Part shown: positions 59,315 through 64,000 of the stretch, piece by piece | Numbering within the stretch: position 1 is the first letter of the stretch | How the letters are laid out: each line of letters starts with the position of its first letter | Source of the DNA: Culex pipiens pallens | Taxonomy: Eukaryota > Arthropoda > Insecta > Diptera > Culicidae | Direction of reading: 5' to 3' | DNA length: 64,000 nucleotides | NCBI RefSeq assembly: GCF_016801865.2 | Contig: NC_068937.1 | Span: forward strand, 129,494,117 to 129,558,116 | Program-made: the position numbers and the translations under genes | Notes under the pieces: model-generated | What the model was told of the DNA's origin: nothing | What the model saw: the letters and a program-made list of their open reading frames with translations, nothing else | Database searches by the model: none

Positions 59315-60268
59315 GTGAACTCACCTCGCCAATCAAGATACAAACTATTGCTTTCAGTCAACCGGTGAAAATAAAACAGGCCATGGTTTCAACATTAGTG
59401 TTGAATATATCTAAGTACACGGTATGGCGGAAGCAAAATATTATAAATCATTATGGCCCATGGGAGATTTATACGTAAAAAGTTTTGTTTTGTTTTTATA
59501 ATATTTTATTTGCGCCATACCGTGAAGTATAGACAATATTTTTTGTGAGAATAAACTTTTTGCCGTTGGAATTCTAAAAAATCAAATTATTTTTAAACAA
59601 GCCCAAACATGCAAATTGTCAAATGTATTTCAAACTTTTTTAGCTGAACAGACTTCTATTTCCATATAATATTTGATTTGACATATCGACACTACGGGAG
59701 CGAATGACCCATAGGGTTAAAGTTCCCCCAATAAAATCAACAACAACAAAAATATCGACACATTTCTTCTGGTCGAAAATGTCTGATGAATTAGACTGAC
59801 TTCATATTTCTTTAAAATTGTTGATCGAAACCCAATATAAACCTCACTCAATAATGATTAATTTAAAAAATGGCGTTGGTTTTTGACAAGCAGAAATGAA
59901 AAATTTGTGTTAACAAAAACGGGATGGCAGTGTACACCAAATCAAATATTCCGAGAGAAACGCGTTTAATGTTTATTCCAAATCTTCGTTAAAGGAAATT
60001 TATCATAAGAATGGTATATTAGCCGTTTGGTCCAAACACTTTTTTCGTGAAATTCAAATTTCAGAGGATGCGTTTGAACATCCTCTACCATATTTCTATT
60101 TTGACAAAAGTGGATATCAGCCGTTTTTTTTTCAATGATGGGCAAATTATAACATAACCTAATTAGGTGACGCTTAGAAAAAATCGAAAAAAATAAATTG
60201 AATATATACCTAAAAGTAGCTATAATTTGAAAACTGTAGATTTTATCAAATCAAATGTTGTACTTTAC
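59315..60268. other. Intergenic, no gene seen
   Basis: AT-rich with no bounded repeat or motif-bearing frame. Confidence 0.45.
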
Positions 60269-60965
60269 TCCAATGAAAAATCGCACTGCACGGACCGGTG
60301 GCCGGAGTACAGGCCACCGGAAATCCGGATTTTTGAAAAAGTATCAGATTTATTCAATTGTGAACTGATACGCTTTCTTCTACCATGAATTGTCATGCAA
60401 AACAATCCTAGAATAACATTAAATACCATAGGACCCATCGGAACCGGTTCCACCGATCTCCGGTGGCCACATCCGGAACCTGTAGTGGGGAACAGCATAA
60501 ACTAGTCGTGCGACGTATCAAACTTCTTGATTTTGGATGGAATAAAATTTCAAGATGTATTTTTGTCTCTTTGACCGGTTCCCAGGTTCTCCGGTGGCCA
60601 CATCCGAAGATCATATTTGGCAAATTCCTGAAACCACTCTTGCGACATATCGAACTTCATGATTTAAAAAAAGAGGAGTGTATAACTCATGTCCCCATCC
60701 AAAATCAAGAAGTTTGATACGTCGCATTACTGGTTAACACTGTTTCCCTGATAGGTTCCGGGTGTGGCCACCGGAGATCGGTGGAACCGGTTCAGATGGG
60801 TCCTATGGTATTTAATATTATTCTAAAATTGTTTTGCATGACTTTTTATGGTAGATGGAAGCGTATCAGTTCACAATTGGATAAATCTGATATTTTTTCC
60901 AAAAATCCGGATCTTCCGGTGCCTGACCTCCGGCCACCGGTCCGTGCAGTACGATTTTCATCGGA
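60269..60965. mobile_element. 697-bp palindromic element with iterated CCGGTGGCC
   Basis: The left arm starts TCCAATGAAAAATCGCACTG, and the right arm ends with its inverse CAGTACGATTTTCATCGGA. The arms remain inverse copies almost to the centre (for example GATACGCTTTC/GAAGCGTATC and AACCGGTTC). CCGGTGGCC or its inverse occurs about six times. TCCGGTGGCCACATCCG also occurs as a direct repeat at about 60459 and 60589. It is non-coding. Confidence 0.72.
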
Positions 60966-61405
60966 TTATTGTTCTGGTGCAAAAACGAAGCTTTAAGTGT
61001 ATAGCAATCGACGGTTTGCGCGATGTCATGTTGCGGTAATTTTTTGGGCCCTTTTTTCCCACTGTGCTATGCTTCCGATCAAAATTTCGTACCTGCTTTG
61101 CTACGCGCAAATTGTTGAACTTTCGACATTCTTGTGAAATGTTTATTCTTTGAAAATTGCAATAGGATTGAACAGTTTTATAAACCTTAAGCATTTCTTG
61201 GCATGAAGCAACGCATAAATAATGATTTTGAAGGTTAACGAGAGTTTATGGGTTTGATTCGGTGGCAAATTTACTCTCCATGCGGTGGGGAAAACGAAGT
61301 TTTTTTAAGGTGGCAAATTTGATCTCGCTCGATATTCATACGACGGATTTTTCGAACATGTTTATAACACAATAAGGAACAAAGGTGTAGCGAAATTTAT
61401 CTCAT
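60966..61405. other. Short intergenic stretch
   Basis: Lies between the palindromic element and the 3' end of the - strand gene. No feature was recognised. Confidence 0.45.
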
Positions 61406-61589
61406 TTTATTCTCCCAATTCTCGGAGCGCCAGTCTGTTTATTCTCTACTATTACAACTATATCAAATACGATCTCAGCCTTGAAGCAGCCGTCCCAGAT
61501 CGCGCAGGTCGCACGTGGCTTGTTGTATGGACTAACTATTTTTTTAAACTAGAAAATACGAAACAAAACAAAATGCCCCTCTCCGTCGT

Positions 61590-63516
61590 CTACGGCTGCG
61601 TCATCTCCATCGGGTTCGCCTCCTCCTGCAGCTTGATCCGGTCCAGGGCCTTCCGCCGGTCGGTGAAGCGGTGCAGCTTCATCCAGACCCGGAGGCCCCA
61701 CTCCATGACGAGGACGGAGGTGAAGAACTCGGTGTATTTGCCGGAGTCCTCCTTAGGGACCAGCTCCCGCTCTAGCTTTTTCATCATGGCCCACTTTTGG
61801 TCCTCGGTCAGGGCCAGCGTCACGTCGGTAAAGTAGCACAGGTTCTCCTCGCTCTGCCACTGGCGCTCCGTCTTGTCGCGGTACGTCTCGTGGATGTCGA
61901 GCAGTTCGCGCTCGTACTCGTCGTACGTGGCGACCATCTCGTCCACGGTGAGCGCGCCGGTGGTGCTGTGTGGGAGGGGGGGAAATTATGGATTAGTGAA
62001 AATTGTTTGGGGGGTGTGGGGTCAAACACTTACAGGTACGGAACATCCAGCAGGGTCTTATCTTCGGGCAGCAAGAGATCGATTTTGTCCAGGGCTGCAA
62101 TCTGCTGTCGCACGGCTTCGTTCTCCTTTTTGAGCGCTTCCCGATCGACGGGCTGTCGAATGGCCGGCACTTCCTTCTTGGCCGCTTTCTTCTCCTTGGC
62201 CGGTTTGGACGATTCGCCGGTGGCCTCCTTTTTGATCGTCGGCTTCTTCGTGTCCTTTTGCAGCCATCCGTCCAGACTTTCGTTCATCTTGGTTTTGGCC
62301 GTCTCCTTGCGGCGTCGCTTGCCGCCGGCGGCGGCCTTTTTGGAAGTTTGGGAAGAGGACGCGTTATCCTTCGATTCGGGCGAAGTGATGTCGAGGTTGT
62401 AATCGATGTTGTTTTTGGGTTTGCGGTCCCGCATGGAGCGGCCGTTGGTGGGAACTTCGTCGCTGCTGCTCCCGATGAGCTCCTTTGCGGGGGATTCTTC
62501 GCTGAAGAGGTTTTCGTCGCTCATGTTGCCGTTCGATTTGGCGACCTCCCGGGAGTTTCGCTTGGCCACGGGGGTGAACCTAGAGGGAAGATCCGACTCC
62601 TCCTCCTCTTCGTCGTCCGAGTTGCCAAAGATTTCGGCCTGGCGGCGTCGTTTGGACACGACAGGTTTGCGGCTCTCCGAGGAGCTGGACACGACGATCG
62701 GTTTCACGTCAACCGGCGAGTCCTTTTTCTTACGGGGCGTCTTCATCGTTGCCGGAACGTACGCGACGGAGTTGGAGTCCTCCTGGCTCGAGCTCGGCGT
62801 GTACGGATCCGGCACGCATTTGACGGTGTCCTCGATCCGGGATGGCTTGTACCGACCGCTGTTCTCCGGACTTGTTCCGTTCAGCGCCGTCGGGACGTAC
62901 TCCGAGTGGGACGTCGACGACGAGCTCGTCTTCACCGGTGCCGGAGTGTACTCCTGGCTCGCGGACAACGCCAGCAGCGCTTCGTTCTCCTTTTGCATCT
63001 TCTCGATCTTAAGTCTCTGCTCTTGCATCTCCTGGAACCCTTCCCGCGACTCGTCCTTAATCCGGACCACCAAACATCCCGGATGTAGCTTCTTCCCGTT
63101 CTCATTGAAGATTATGTTCAAATTGTCCCGATAGTTCTCGTCCTTGAACTCGTACCGAACGACGAAGAACGGCCGCTCCTCCACCCGGTACAGGTACTCC
63201 TTGTCCACGATGGCCCGCACCGATTCCCGCCGCAAGCCGCCGCCCTCGCCAAACTGCTTCCGGCATAGCTCGCCCAACTTGCGGTAAACCGCCTGCCAAA
63301 CATCCAGCGGAACATTTTTGTTCTCCGGTCCGGCCGAATCCCACAGCTGCTGCTCGCCAACCCGATCCGGTGCCACCTCCAGGACCAGCAGCACGAATCG
63401 CTTCCCGATCTGCGGCAAAATAAAAAGTGGTCAACAGCTGCGCAACAGGTTCGTTCCCCCTACCCCACCCCACCCACACTTGCCTTCAGCTTTTCGATGA
63501 TCTTCGAGGGGAACAT
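61590..63516 (-). CDS. Conserved-looking nuclear protein of unknown function
   Basis: Exons in transcript order are 63516-63484, 63409-62034 and 61965-61590, giving 594 residues ending in TAG. I do not recognise the family. Residues 1-125 look globular (IGKRFVLLVLEVAP, YRVEERPFFVVRYEF), followed by a short predicted coiled coil (QEMQEQRLKIEKMQKENEAL). A long Ser/acidic low-complexity middle follows, with basic clusters SKRRRQ and GKRRRK that could be nuclear signals. The C-terminal 125 residues are again ordered and helical (TVDEMVATYDEYERELLDIH onward). Intron 1 starts AAG|GCAAGT, a GC donor; no in-frame GT site is available. Intron 2 is GT-AG, phase 2. Poly(A) signals AATAAA lie at 61443-61438 and 61411-61406 on the - strand. 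The domain layout suggests a chromatin or DNA-repair factor, but this is a guess. Confidence 0.82.
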
Positions 63517-63841
63517 TTTGTTGGGTGGCCGATGTTGTTTGGAATCGACGGCCGCTAGATCATAGCAAGCGGATTGCGAATCTATATCGGAACGCCTGCT
63601 AAGCGCGATTGCCGGGAAGGTTTTGAATCAACAACGCGACAACTTTTTTTTGTGTGTTTGTTTTGACGATTGACGTTGACCGCCACAGTTGATTATGCTC
63701 AGGGTGGTCACATCAGGGAAAAAACGATAAACCGGGAAAAGTCGGAAATTTTATTCCACTGAAGATATTGTGAAGGCAGACAAAAATCAAAATACGAGCG
63801 CAATCCGCTTACATCCTTACCAGAAATCATGATTTTTTGAG

Positions 63842-63947
63842 TTCAATATCCCACTTTTCATACGAGTTTTTGAGTTCAGGTACTACAACCATAAAAATGG
63901 TTATATGGATTGAACTAATAAACTCGTATGAAAAGTGGGATATTGAA
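63842..63947. repeat. Inverted repeat, 28-bp perfect arms
   Basis: TTCAATATCCCACTTTTCAT and on to GAGTTT (63842-63869) is perfectly inverted at 63920-63947. The 50-bp loop has no features. It resembles a small MITE, but no target duplication is obvious. Confidence 0.65.
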
Positions 63948-64000
63948 GGATTTCGTAGAGAATTGCTCTTTTAGCGTTGATACAACAAAAATCTTGATTT

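Noticed and set aside
62003..63134. Long + strand frames of 242-361 residues
   Set aside because: They are antisense shadows of the - strand gene, whose frame has ordered domains and valid splice sites.

Overview
The window looks like a culicine mosquito genome, most likely Culex; the species is an inference. The basis is a Jockey-clade LINE resembling Juan, an insect odorant receptor, a huckebein-type zinc-finger gene, tRNA-derived SINEs and a very high density of palindromic MITE-like elements. It is AT-rich and gene-poor: only three host genes can be supported in 64 kb, and most recognisable sequence between them is transposon-derived. No bacterial genes, CRISPR arrays, rRNA or free-standing tRNA genes were seen.

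Host genes. (1) A 7-transmembrane odorant receptor on the + strand, three exons (30001-30852, 30910-31155, 34006-34053). Its last exon encodes only 15 residues and lies behind a 2.85-kb intron filled with nested transposons. (2) A huckebein (hkb) orthologue on the + strand, two exons (39674-40232, 40307-40587), with an N-terminal FRPW Groucho-binding motif and three C2H2 fingers. (3) An unrecognised, probably nuclear 594-residue protein on the - strand, exons 63484-63516, 62034-63409 and 61590-61965, whose first intron appears to be of the GC-AG class.

Retroelements. A full-length, intact Juan-like LINE occupies 22525-27017 between perfect 13-bp target-site duplications. A 221-bp 5'-truncated copy of the same family (20973-21193) and a 303-bp tRNA-derived SINE (21312-21614) lie just upstream, each with its own target-site duplication. 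A second, decayed LINE of another family (4303-5447, - strand) sits inside a palindromic element. A second SINE is at 53356-53635 (- strand).

DNA-type and MITE-like elements. At least fifteen inverted-repeat elements were delimited by eye. They include a 1.5-kb long-palindrome family with GAGCAATTCC ends (3530-5551, 19817-20880, 31704-33208), a CACGCAGAAAAAT-ended family (958-1680, 44663-46128 and fragments), TTAA-flanked piggyBac-like MITEs (18810-19281; 45615-45699), many TA-flanked elements, a tRNA-promoter-bearing MITE (37104-37464), and a 964-bp element with 30-bp perfect terminal repeats and 7-bp target duplications carrying gene-like GC-rich filler (57807-58770). Several are nested, so relative insertion order can be read directly. 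Element ends, duplications and splice sites were read by eye without alignment or database search.
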